This document shows positions 18,975 through 27,396 of a DNA stretch of 64,000 nucleotides, piece after piece. Position 1 is the first letter of the stretch. The number at the start of each line of letters is the position of its first letter. The notes below the pieces were generated by a model. That model was given only the letters and a program-made list of their open reading frames with translations. It did not search any database and was not told the DNA's origin. This DNA is from Colwellia chukchiensis (GTDB lineage: Bacteria; Pseudomonadota; Gammaproteobacteria; Enterobacterales; Alteromonadaceae). The stretch covers positions 1 through 64,000 of the forward strand of contig NZ_NBOC01000008.1 of NCBI RefSeq assembly GCF_002104455.1, written 5' to 3'. The translations under genes were made by a program, and so were the position numbers.

Positions 18975-20804
18975 TTAATTATGGTAGCTTACACCAAGGT
19001 AAAATGCCCGCTCTTGACTATTGTAGTTACTCACCATTTCATAGTCTTTATCTAATAGGTTAGTCACCCGCGATGACAAAGTAAAATTATCAGATAACTG
19101 GTAGTTCAAACCTAGATTAAGTAATTGATAAGCTGCTAGTTTAACCGTACCTACGCCCCAAACACTATCAGTGCGACTACCGACAAATTGATATTCACCG
19201 TACACGTCGACTCCTTGAATTGAAGTGGTAAACTTGTAGTTAAACTTTTCTTTTGCTCGGCGAATAAGTTGCTCGTTAGTGGCTTTATCTTTGGCGTCAG
19301 TGTAAGAAAAGTTTACATCGTGGCGACCACCAAACTTGTCAAGGTTAAAGGCAAACTCAACGCCATCAATTTCCACTTGATCAATATTTTCCGCTTGAGT
19401 GCCGCCCCAAACAATCAGCTCTTCAATATCAGAGTGGTAGACATTAAAGCGGCTATTTACGCCGGCTATTTTGGTTTCATAAAACAACTCAACTGACTCG
19501 GAGTATTCCGACACTAAGTCTGCATTGCCGCCAAAAGGAAAGTATAAATCATTAAACGTCGGAGCTTTAAAGCCAGTACCATAGTTCAGTACCAAACGAC
19601 TGTCAGCATCTAGCGTATAGCCTAAACCAAGATTATAGGTGTTTTCTGAGTCGATATCTTCAACGTTGTCATGACGCAAGGTCGCTTCAAATGTCCAATC
19701 ATTAAGGGTATACAAGGTGTTAGCAAATACCCCTGTGGTTGCTCTTTTCCCTTGGTCATATACCGTGCTGCTTTTTGAAACATCGTCTTGGTAGTGATCA
19801 ACACCCAAATTAACTTGCCAGTCTGCTGAAAGCTGGCTGTTATTGAGCAATGCGTATTGATCACGGCGAGTTTCAAAAATGCCTTGTGAGACACCATCAC
19901 GCAAGCTATCAACATGGTCACGGTTTTGACCAACGCTAAAAACTGTTTGATTTTGAATCCCTTTGATTGTACTTGCGTAATTGGCGCGTACTAACCAAGC
20001 ATGATTATTAATGTCTGAGCCATTGTAAAAACCATCGTACTCATTATCGCCACTATCACTGGATAACAACCAGTCTAGCGAGAAGTCTTTGCTAAGCTTT
20101 TGCTGACCACGAATCGCAATCGAGGTATAGTCGTAGCCATCATCGTCGGTTTCCATATCATTTTGCACATCGAAACCGTCACTTTGCTCTTTGCTTAAAG
20201 TGATGCTAGTTTGGCCATCGCCGTGACGAATTCCAGCGCCCGCTTCATATTTTTGATAGTTTTCACTGCCAAAACTGGCACCGACAAATAACTCGCCACC
20301 GGCTAATTGGCGGGTAAATATCTGGATAACACCGCCAATAGCGTCTGAGCCCCACAAGGCGGCACGCGGCCCCTGCACAATTTCAATACGCTCAATCATG
20401 GCGGGTGAAATAGTATTTAAACTGGTGCTGCCCGCGGTAGCTGAGCTAACGCGCACACCATCAACTAAAACCAAAGTATGGCTAGAGTTAGTGCCACGCA
20501 TAAAAATTGCGCCCGTTTGGCCTTTACCACCGTTTGATGCAATATCAATACTGGGTACCGTTGCCAGCAAGTCTAACAATGACAATGGATTGGCTAACTC
20601 AATATCGGCACGAGTGATCACCACTTGGCTGGTAAGGGCATCATCAATATTTAACTGCGAACGTGTCGCAGTCACTGTGATGACTTCTGTCGCTGCTAGC
20701 TCACTCTCTTGGCTCGCTGCCACCAGAGTGCTGCTTGATAAAGCGCCGATCACGGCAAGTGATAGTAAAGATTTTTGAAAAAAGTTGTTTTGCTTAATGT
20801 TCAT
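18975..20804 (-). CDS. btuB: TonB-dependent vitamin B12 receptor
   Basis: This 609-aa outer-membrane receptor imports cobalamin. A signal peptide of about 30 residues ends near VAAS. The TonB box follows (EVITVTATR, about 39-47), then the plug domain with the typical GAIFMRGTNSSHTLVLVDGVR and IERIEIVQGPRAALWGSDAIGGVI segments, then a 22-strand barrel ending in an aromatic-rich C-terminus (RAFYLGVSYHN). The match to BtuB rather than a generic siderophore receptor rests on length and motif style, and on a cobalamin riboswitch directly upstream and the cob salvage operon behind it. Confidence 0.93.
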   Translation of the reverse strand: MNIKQNNFFQKSLLSLAVIGALSSSTLVAASQESELAATEVITVTATRSQLNIDDALTSQVVITRADIELANPLSLLDLLATVPSIDIASNGGKGQTGAIFMRGTNSSHTLVLVDGVRVSSATAGSTSLNTISPAMIERIEIVQGPRAALWGSDAIGGVIQIFTRQLAGGELFVGASFGSENYQKYEAGAGIRHGDGQTSITLSKEQSDGFDVQNDMETDDDGYDYTSIAIRGQQKLSKDFSLDWLLSSDSGDNEYDGFYNGSDINNHAWLVRANYASTIKGIQNQTVFSVGQNRDHVDSLRDGVSQGIFETRRDQYALLNNSQLSADWQVNLGVDHYQDDVSKSSTVYDQGKRATTGVFANTLYTLNDWTFEATLRHDNVEDIDSENTYNLGLGYTLDADSRLVLNYGTGFKAPTFNDLYFPFGGNADLVSEYSESVELFYETKIAGVNSRFNVYHSDIEELIVWGGTQAENIDQVEIDGVEFAFNLDKFGGRHDVNFSYTDAKDKATNEQLIRRAKEKFNYKFTTSIQGVDVYGEYQFVGSRTDSVWGVGTVKLAAYQLLNLGLNYQLSDNFTLSSRVTNLLDKDYEMVSNYNSQERAFYLGVSYHN

Positions 20805-20829
20805 ATAACCTCATTAATGATGCCCACCG

Positions 20830-20956
20830 CACCACAGTGTTGACTGCACAAATGGCAGTGTAATTAAGCAAGCTCGAGTGCTCGGACTTAGGCAGACATA
20901 CTGCCAATACCGTTGCGGGGGCAGTGAAGAAATCGCATCTTCTTCCCTCGAACTTA
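20830..20956 (-). ncRNA. cobalamin riboswitch controlling btuB
   Basis: On the minus strand the leader of btuB contains the hallmark core ACTGCCCCCGCAACGGTA, preceded by GGGAA and a small P4/P5-like stem, and followed by AAGTCCGAGCAC. The closing P1 helix AAGTTCGAG (20947-20955) / CTCGAGCTT (20870-20878) pairs fully, allowing one G-U. A downstream hairpin ACTGC/GCAGT (about 20840-20856) is a candidate L13 kissing-loop stem, and the GGTGCGGTGG next to the btuB start suggests translational control by masking the ribosome-binding site. Bound cobalamin should lower receptor synthesis. Confidence 0.9.
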
Positions 20957-20967
20957 CTATATAAAAA

Positions 20968-20993
20968 CAAGTACTGAAACCTTCAGTACTTGT
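20968..20993 (-). terminator. terminator of the cob operon
   Basis: The stem ACAAGTACTGAA / TTCAGTACTTGT on a 2-base top is followed on the minus strand by TTTTTATA. It lies between the cobQ stop and the btuB riboswitch, so btuB is a separate transcript. Confidence 0.85.
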
Positions 20994-21016
20994 CACTTAA
21001 AAAACCACATGCCTGT

Positions 21017-22531
21017 TTATAAATGTGGTTGAATATTTTCTGGCGTATTACGCCCGTTGGCAATAATTTGCTTAATTTTCGCCATCGCTAAATGCTGTTG
21101 ACAGCTCGCGGCCAAACGCTCTAACTGCTTTTCTCTGTGTTGCTCAATATCAATAGCGTTTTGGCTTAATTCCCTGACACCAAGCCATGCCAAAAGCAGT
21201 TTAGTGGCCGCTGGATGATCAAATATACCGTGCAAATAGGTGGCAATAATTTGCTTGTCTTCGGAAATACAACCATCGTTTTGCACTGCACTAGCGTTTG
21301 ACTTAGCTTGGATTTGCATTAACGGTCGCTGTAATGCCGGACCGCTTGAGACACCACAATGAATTTCATAACCGCGCAACTGACAAGATTCACCATTTAA
21401 GCTCATGCTAGCGTTAACCTGTTGTAAGGTTTTATTGCCCGTCAGCGTGGTGGTAAAGTCTAATAACCCTAAGCCCTGAGTTGCTGCTTGTGTTGACTCA
21501 ACATGCTCAGGATCAAATATTTTTTTCCCTAGCATCTGCAAACCGCCGCAAATACCCATAACTTTTCCGCCGTAGCGCAAGTGTTGGAATATTTCTTGCG
21601 GCCATGCTTGTTGTTTTAAAAACGCTAAGTCGGCACTAACATTTTTGCTTCCCGGCAAAATAATTAAGTCAGCTCCTTGCAGCGACTGGCCTATTTTAAT
21701 GTATTGTAAATCAATATCAGGATGTAACCGTAGTGGGTCAAAATCGGTATGGTTGCTGATATGCGGCAATAACGGCACAAATATTGTAACCTTAGCCTGA
21801 TTCAGCTTGTTATCAAAGGCAATGGCATCTTCAGCGTCTAGTGCTAAGTCATGTAAATACGGCAGTACTCCCAACACAGGTTTGCCGGTGCGCTGCTCTA
21901 GCCACTTAAGCCCTGACTCAAGCAGGGTAATATCGCCACGAAAACGATTAATAATAAAGCCTTTTATCCGCGCTTGTTCTGAGTTTGATAATAACGCCAA
22001 AGTGCCAACTAGGTGAGCAAAAACACCGCCACGGTCAATATCGGCAACCAGAATAACAGGGCAATCAACTGCTTCGGCATAGCCCATATTGGCAATATCA
22101 TGGGCGCGTAAATTAATTTCAGCCGGACTGCCCGCCCCCTCGACCAGTAATATGTCATGATCATGGGCCAACCGATAATGTGATTGTAATACGGCTTGCA
22201 TGGCACGCTTTTTATAGTCGTGATAGTTCGCAGCTTCCATATTGGCTAACGCTTTACCCTGCACGATCACTTGCGCACCAGTGTCGCTATTGGGTTTAAG
22301 CAAAATAGGATTAAAATCAACACGCGGCGCGACTTTTGCTGCAATGGCCTGTAGCGCTTGGGCACGACCAATTTCGCCACCATCTTGGGTTACGGCACTG
22401 TTTAACGCCATATTTTGTGGCTTAAAAGGCGCAACATTATAACCGGCATTGACAAGCACCCGACATAGCCCCGCCACTAAGGTACTTTTGCCGGCATCTG
22501 ATGTGGTGCCTTGGATCATTAAGGTTTTCAA
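21017..22531 (-). CDS. cobQ: cobyric acid synthase
   Basis: This enzyme amidates adenosylcobyrinic acid a,c-diamide at four side chains using glutamine and ATP. The N-terminal P-loop is [13 protein letters not shown]. The C-terminal class-I glutaminase domain has the nucleophile Cys in [10 protein letters not shown] and His in [10 protein letters not shown] chose the TTG at 22531 (LKTLMIQG), which overlaps the end of cobU by four bases and has a GGGG ribosome-binding site; longer in-frame starts would run well into cobU. About 504 aa, normal for the family. It is last in the cobT-cobS-cobU-cobQ operon. No cbi ring-building genes are present, so its job is presumably assimilation of imported corrinoid precursors. 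Confidence 0.93.
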   Translation of the reverse strand: MKTLMIQGTTSDAGKSTLVAGLCRVLVNAGYNVAPFKPQNMALNSAVTQDGGEIGRAQALQAIAAKVAPRVDFNPILLKPNSDTGAQVIVQGKALANMEAANYHDYKKRAMQAVLQSHYRLAHDHDILLVEGAGSPAEINLRAHDIANMGYAEAVDCPVILVADIDRGGVFAHLVGTLALLSNSEQARIKGFIINRFRGDITLLESGLKWLEQRTGKPVLGVLPYLHDLALDAEDAIAFDNKLNQAKVTIFVPLLPHISNHTDFDPLRLHPDIDLQYIKIGQSLQGADLIILPGSKNVSADLAFLKQQAWPQEIFQHLRYGGKVMGICGGLQMLGKKIFDPEHVESTQAATQGLGLLDFTTTLTGNKTLQQVNASMSLNGESCQLRGYEIHCGVSSGPALQRPLMQIQAKSNASAVQNDGCISEDKQIIATYLHGIFDHPAATKLLLAWLGVRELSQNAIDIEQHREKQLERLAASCQQHLAMAKIKQIIANGRNTPENIQPHL

Positions 22532-23127
22532 TTGCGCCCCTTTCCATAGTGTGGTGGTGACGCTTTTAAGGCCAATGGCAAACCAGCAATCACAAACTCT
22601 ACCTGCTGAGCAATGCGCGCTATGGCTTGGTGTAACCAACCCGCTTGATCAACAAACTGACGCGACAATGCCCCTAGCGGCACTATGCCATGGCCAACTT
22701 CATTACTAACCAAAATAAGCTCGATATTGTTATCTGGCTGCATACCCTCAAGCAGGCTCAATAACTGCTGTTTTTCTTGTTGCCAACACGCTAAATCACC
22801 ATCAGTTGCGGCTGTTTGCTCACCCTTTTGCTGACATAAACTGTTACTAAGCCATAAGGTTAAACAATCAACGACAATGCACGCTCCTTGCTTATTGCCA
22901 CTCAGGGTATCTTCAATGGCGTTGGCAAGTTGTGTTGGCGCTTCAAGCAGCTGCCAATGCGGTGGGCGCTGGGCTTGATGATGCTTAATGCGTTGTAACA
23001 TTTCATCATCAAGTGCCTGCGCTGTGGCGATATAAGTAACCGGCAAATTCGATGCTTTTGCATAGCGCTCTGCCAAGGCACTTTTACCTGAGCGGGCGCC
23101 ACCTAAAATGAAACGAATTTGACTCAT
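22528..23127 (-). CDS. cobU: adenosylcobinamide kinase/guanylyltransferase
   Basis: This 199-aa bifunctional enzyme phosphorylates adenosylcobinamide and then transfers GMP to form adenosylcobinamide-GDP. The N-terminal P-loop [15 protein letters not shown] and the segment [14 protein letters not shown] are characteristic, and [11 protein letters not shown] and [25 protein letters not shown] complete the family signature. It overlaps cobS upstream and cobQ downstream by four bases each, so translation along the operon is coupled. Confidence 0.95.
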   Translation of the reverse strand: MSQIRFILGGARSGKSALAERYAKASNLPVTYIATAQALDDEMLQRIKHHQAQRPPHWQLLEAPTQLANAIEDTLSGNKQGACIVVDCLTLWLSNSLCQQKGEQTAATDGDLACWQQEKQQLLSLLEGMQPDNNIELILVSNEVGHGIVPLGALSRQFVDQAGWLHQAIARIAQQVEFVIAGLPLALKASPPHYGKGRN

Positions 23128-23966
23128 GGTGCCACCGACGTTAACACAATTAACGCTAAATAAATGACCACTTCACTGAGCTGTTGCGCGGCACCTAAAC
23201 AGTCACCGGTATAACCACCTAGTTGATGATTAAACCAGTTTTTTAAAGCCCAACGTGTCAGCCATAGCACCAATAATAATTGCCATGCCAGTGTAAATGA
23301 CAAGGTGCAGGCCATGATAATTGCCCCCGTCGCCAGTAATATCAAGTAACTCTGGCTCGATAGTGTTTGCGCCAGCGGTTTAACTTTTGTGTTGGCATCT
23401 TCACTAACATATGTCATATCGGCAATTAAGCTTGTCGCCACAACACGGCTTAAACCATGACCTAAAATAAAAATCGTCAACAAGCTTAATCCCTCATCAG
23501 GCACCCTATTGACCTCTGCCAAAGTGGGCAGCAAGGCGACGAGCGCCTGATACTTGAGCAGCAAAATAAAAAACAACGCCGCCGCGCCATAGGTGCCTAA
23601 ACGACTGTCTTTCATGATGTTAAGTTTATTTTCGAGTGTCCAGCCACCGCCAAAACCATCCCAAACATCTGCCCAACCGTCTTCATGAAAAGCGCCTGTT
23701 AACAACACACTGGCCACCATCGCCAATAACAGGGCCAGTTCAACCGGTAACAGCAAGGCAAAAAAATAAAAAACTAATGCTGCCACAGCGCCAATCAACA
23801 CACCTACTAAGGCAAAGTAACGACTCGCTTCATTGAGCATACTGGCGTTAATCTCGCCGCTATGCTTAACCGGTAGGCGAGTAAAAAAACTCAGCGCTAG
23901 TAGCCATAATCGCCATTGCTGCTTTAGTAAGGCTTGATTATTGGCTGATTCAGGCTCAGGTGACAT
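23124..23966 (-). CDS. cobS: adenosylcobinamide-GDP ribazoletransferase (cobalamin synthase)
   Basis: This inner-membrane enzyme joins adenosylcobinamide-GDP to alpha-ribazole to finish cobalamin. Several hydrophobic helices are visible, and the conserved loop GAFHEDGWADVWDGFGGGW carries the Mg-binding acidic residues. I chose the ATG at 23966, which overlaps the cobT end by 11 bases and has GAGGT upstream; earlier in-frame ATGs would extend deeper into cobT. About 280 aa. Confidence 0.93.
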   Translation of the reverse strand: MSPEPESANNQALLKQQWRLWLLALSFFTRLPVKHSGEINASMLNEASRYFALVGVLIGAVAALVFYFFALLLPVELALLLAMVASVLLTGAFHEDGWADVWDGFGGGWTLENKLNIMKDSRLGTYGAAALFFILLLKYQALVALLPTLAEVNRVPDEGLSLLTIFILGHGLSRVVATSLIADMTYVSEDANTKVKPLAQTLSSQSYLILLATGAIIMACTLSFTLAWQLLLVLWLTRWALKNWFNHQLGGYTGDCLGAAQQLSEVVIYLALIVLTSVAP

Positions 23967-25029
23967 TGGTGACCTCGGCATCGCTAAAGCTGGCCATATC
24001 ATTAAAAAAGCTCACCGCCGCTTGTATTATGGGCAACGCCAACGCTGCGCCCGTCCCCTCACCTAAACGCAAGCCTAAATTTAATAGTGGCTTAACGTCT
24101 AGCCATTGCAGCATTTTTTCATGGCCCTGCTCACCCGAGCAATGTGCAAATACCATATAATCTTTGACATTAGCATTTGTTTGTATCGCCAACATAGCCG
24201 CCGCGCTACAAATAAAACCATCAACCACTATTAACATTTTATGCTCAGCTGCCGCTAACATGGCGGCGGTTAATTGCACCACTTCAAAACCACCCAAACA
24301 GCGTAAAATTGACTTAGGATCGGTGAGTTTGTCTTGATGTAAGGCTAGCGCTTGCTCAATTACTTGCTGTTTTTTTATCAAGGCTTGAGCTGAAATACCC
24401 GTGCCGCGACCAACCGTTTCAGCCGCCGGCACCCCCATCACCGCCGCCATAATTGCTGACGCTATGGTGGTATTGCCTATGCCCATTTCGCCAAACGCCA
24501 CCAGATTACATCCCTTACTGTGCAGTTCATCAATGTGCGCTTTGGCAAAGGCAAAACCTAAATCAACTTGTGTACTTGACATGGCTTCATGTTGATTAAT
24601 GGCGTGAGTTGTTTTACCTAGTCGTTGATCTTTAACCTGCGTTGAGACCACAGGCTCTAAGATGCCTGCATCAACGATACTCAGCCGCCAGCCCAGCTGT
24701 CGGCTAATCGCATTAATGGCACCACCACCACGAGCAAAATTGTTCACCATTTGCCGAGTAACGTCACTGCTCGCTATTGAAACCCCAGCACGCGCAACAC
24801 CATGGTCGCCCGCAAAAATCGTTAAGTGCGGTGCGGTTAAAGTTAATTTAACTGCGCTTTTAGCCAGTGCGTTGGCGGCACTATAGTCTGCGGTACTGAA
24901 TTGAATTTTTGCCAATTGCATGGCTAAGCTCTCAAGCTCACCTAACGCCCCTAGCGGTTTAGTTTTACTATCAATAATGGCTTGAATTTTTTCACTGTGT
25001 TGTTCGCTAACCGATTCAATATTAAACAT
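23956..25029 (-). CDS. cobT: nicotinate-nucleotide-dimethylbenzimidazole phosphoribosyltransferase
   Basis: This enzyme makes alpha-ribazole phosphate, the lower-ligand nucleotide of cobalamin. Conserved segments are IFAGDHGVARAGVS, NNFARGGGAINAI, FGEMGIGNTTIASA, and the C-terminal catalytic-Glu segment LRLGEGTGAALALPI. I chose the ATG at 25029 because AGGTGG lies just upstream and the N-terminus (MFNIESVSEQ) fits. About 357 aa. It is the first gene of the operon and stands about 170 bases behind a cobalamin riboswitch. Confidence 0.94.
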   Translation of the reverse strand: MFNIESVSEQHSEKIQAIIDSKTKPLGALGELESLAMQLAKIQFSTADYSAANALAKSAVKLTLTAPHLTIFAGDHGVARAGVSIASSDVTRQMVNNFARGGGAINAISRQLGWRLSIVDAGILEPVVSTQVKDQRLGKTTHAINQHEAMSSTQVDLGFAFAKAHIDELHSKGCNLVAFGEMGIGNTTIASAIMAAVMGVPAAETVGRGTGISAQALIKKQQVIEQALALHQDKLTDPKSILRCLGGFEVVQLTAAMLAAAEHKMLIVVDGFICSAAAMLAIQTNANVKDYMVFAHCSGEQGHEKMLQWLDVKPLLNLGLRLGEGTGAALALPIIQAAVSFFNDMASFSDAEVTNVT

Positions 25030-25194
25030 TTTCCACCTAATACCCGTCAACGTAATGCGTGACTTGCGAGAGGATGATTAGCGTCAAGGCGGCGTATGGG
25101 TAGGCGGGAGTATGTCAATCGTCAGTTATGACAAGGTCACAATGAAAAGAGAAAATAGTTCCAAGGCCCGAGTAACCCGCTCGACGTGGTCATC

Positions 25195-25345
25195 AATATT
25201 CATAGCACTTCTGGTATCCTGACTTACAGCGTCAATAAGCACTTTGCTATTAGCAAATATTTGTGCTTAACATTTTGCGCGGTTCACAGTTGCGGGTACA
25301 GTTGTGGTTTTACACCACATTCCCAGCCTTACTCTCGGTTTGCCA
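25195..25345 (-). ncRNA. cobalamin riboswitch controlling cobT-cobS-cobU-cobQ
   Basis: The minus strand between cobC and cobT contains GGGAATGTGGTGTAAAACCACA, split here as GGGAA then GGTGTAAAACC, followed by ACTGTACCCGCAACTGTGAA and the B12-box-like GTAAGTCAGGATACCAG at 25210-25227. These are the canonical aptamer elements in order. A separate hairpin TTTGCC/GGCAAA lies just upstream (25339-25357). The rest of the 25030-25561 gap holds an expression platform of about 165 bases with a small CGAG/CTCG stem and no ORF I believe in. Cobalamin should repress the operon. Confidence 0.92.
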
Positions 25346-25561
25346 AAAAATGGCAAACAAATCGTAAAATTGACTACGATATTATTTAATTTATCGCGAA
25401 ATTATCGACAGCTAGCCCAAAATAGCAAGGTTTATTTTTTGCTCATTAAGATGAAATGCAAATAAACAGCATCGATATCAAGTTATTGCCGTATCGCTTA
25501 ACTGGACTTATCAAGAAGAAAACAGGCACTCAGCCTTTGCCACAAAGCCAAGTCCCTATGA

Positions 25562-26203
25562 TCAAAGCATTAATTTTGGCCATGCATGACCTTGTTCATC
25601 TATGCTCACTTGCAAGTGAATAAGTGCACCATAAGGCACATCGAGCGTGGTCATATGATTAACGCCGGGTAGCGGTAAACCTAATACTGTCGCCAAAATA
25701 TAGCGAATAACACCACCGTGACTGACCACTAAGGTGTTTGCTGACGGCTGCAAGACCAGTTGTGCTAATAAGTATCGCCAAAAACCGGTTACCCGTTGGC
25801 TAAAATCTGCCATAGTTTCACCATTGGGGGGCGAACAGCGCCAAGGGTCTTGCCAAAAATCACCGAGCGTCGCAGGGTTTTTCGGTGACTCTGGCACGGC
25901 TTGTGGCGGCGCCCATTGCCACAGTGCTTGATAAGTTTTACCATCCCAATCACCAAAATCCATTTCCTGCAACGCATTATCCAACTGCAAAGGTATACCA
26001 TATTGTTGGCAATAATCTTGTGCAAAGGCGCGACAACGCAGCAGCGGCGAACTAAAGCACTGGCTGATCTGTGGCAATGTTTTGCAACGCGCTAGCATCT
26101 GCTGCTGACCTTTGTCCGACAACGCAATATCGCTGCGCCCAGACAAAACACCGGTTTGCACAAGCTCACCATGGCGAAGTAGGTAAATATTAAGCACTGA
26201 CAA
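25562..26203 (-). CDS. cobC: histidine phosphatase, probable alpha-ribazole phosphatase
   Basis: This 213-aa enzyme of the phosphoglycerate-mutase-like superfamily has the RHGE motif with its catalytic His near residue 11 (YLLRHGELVQ), the segment SGRSDIALSDKGQQQ, EMDFGDWDGKTY and the second His in VVSHGGVIRY. It is presumed to dephosphorylate alpha-ribazole phosphate made by CobT. The assignment leans on its position upstream of the cob operon on the same strand; related phosphatases act on other substrates. It lies outside the visible riboswitch control, upstream of it. Confidence 0.85.
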   Translation of the reverse strand: MSVLNIYLLRHGELVQTGVLSGRSDIALSDKGQQQMLARCKTLPQISQCFSSPLLRCRAFAQDYCQQYGIPLQLDNALQEMDFGDWDGKTYQALWQWAPPQAVPESPKNPATLGDFWQDPWRCSPPNGETMADFSQRVTGFWRYLLAQLVLQPSANTLVVSHGGVIRYILATVLGLPLPGVNHMTTLDVPYGALIHLQVSIDEQGHAWPKLML

Positions 26204-26337
26204 CGAAAAACCCTAACTAAACTAATCACTTTGCAACATCATAAAGCTTAAACCCACAAAGTCGCAACCTAAGGCCATTTATTGTCAGTTTTCGAGCTGA
26301 CTGCTATGTTTTAAGCAGAAAGATTCTCATTTTTATT

Positions 26338-27372
26338 ATGGATGTGAGCATGAGCGACATGGCAACTATTTTAGTGGTTGATGATACACCTGAAAACATC
26401 GATGTTTTAGTAGCAATATTAAAGTCGAGTTATCAGTTAAAAGTAGCGCGCAACGGTGAAATGGCGATTAAAATCGCCAACATTCGCCCGCGTCCTGACT
26501 TAATATTGCTGGATATCATGATGCCAGAAATTGACGGTTTTGAAACCTGCAAACGCTTAAAAGCATCTTTGGCGACCGCAGATATTCCCATTATCTTTAT
26601 TACCGCAAAAATCTCAGTGGCCGATGAAACCCGAGGTCTAGCGTTGGGTGCCGTTGATTATTTAACTAAGCCAGTCAACCCCGCTATTGTCATGCAACGC
26701 GTAAAAACACACCTTGCCTTAAGTAACCAAAAGCGCGAGTTATATTGGCAAGTAAAACAACAAACCCAAGAACTAATTGAAACGCGTTACAATATTATTC
26801 AAAAGCTAGGTCGAGCCGCTGAATTTAAAGACAATGAAACCGGCAACCATGTAAAAAGAATGAGCCAATATGCTCATGTATTAGCCCGCGCCTATGGCTT
26901 AACGCAAGAAGCTGCCGATAATTTGATGCATGCTGCCCCCATGCATGATATTGGCAAAATTGGCATTCCAGATAACATACTAAAAAAGCCGGCTCGACTA
27001 ACGGAAAGCGAATGGCAAGTTATGAAGCAACACGCCCATTTAGGGGCAAAAATACTGGACGAAGATAACCCGTCTGCCCTGATGGAAACGGCCAAAACTG
27101 TTGCGCAAACCCACCATGAAAAATGGGACGGCAGCGGCTACCCAAACGGGCTGAAAGCGGAAGAAATTCCACTGGCGGGACGTATTATTGCCATTGCTGA
27201 TGTTTTTGATGCCCTAACCTCTGCTCGCCCTTATAAACCGGCTTGGAGCATTGAAAAAGCCACTGATTTGCTAAAAAACGAAGCTGGAAAACATTTTGAT
27301 CCACAATTAGTCGATTGTTTTCTCAATAGTTTAGATGAGATACTAGCAGTCAAAGCGCAATTTTCTGAATAA
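26338..27372 (+). CDS. response regulator with HD-GYP cyclic-di-GMP phosphodiesterase domain
   Basis: This 344-aa protein has an N-terminal receiver domain (residues 8-125; acidic pocket VVDDTPEN, phosphoacceptor Asp in LILLDIMMPE, Lys in YLTKP) and a C-terminal HD-GYP domain with the metal-binding His/Asp pair in HDIGKIGIPD and HHEKWDGSGYP. Such proteins degrade cyclic-di-GMP, through pGpG to GMP, and thereby favour motility over attachment. It lies 24 bases before the giant hybrid kinase on the same strand, so it is a likely output of that kinase. An ATG four codons downstream (26350) is an alternative start. Confidence 0.9.
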   Translation: MDVSMSDMATILVVDDTPENIDVLVAILKSSYQLKVARNGEMAIKIANIRPRPDLILLDIMMPEIDGFETCKRLKASLATADIPIIFITAKISVADETRGLALGAVDYLTKPVNPAIVMQRVKTHLALSNQKRELYWQVKQQTQELIETRYNIIQKLGRAAEFKDNETGNHVKRMSQYAHVLARAYGLTQEAADNLMHAAPMHDIGKIGIPDNILKKPARLTESEWQVMKQHAHLGAKILDEDNPSALMETAKTVAQTHHEKWDGSGYPNGLKAEEIPLAGRIIAIADVFDALTSARPYKPAWSIEKATDLLKNEAGKHFDPQLVDCFLNSLDEILAVKAQFSE

Positions 27373-27396
27373 TCCCCCTTAGAGTACCCTAGGCCT

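Noticed and set aside
20814-20996. 60-codon minus-strand frame upstream of btuB
   Set aside because: It covers the cobalamin riboswitch, whose conserved RNA elements explain the sequence.
25186-25389. 67-codon plus-strand frame between cobT and cobC
   Set aside because: It is antisense to the cob riboswitch and has Cys-rich, non-protein-like content.
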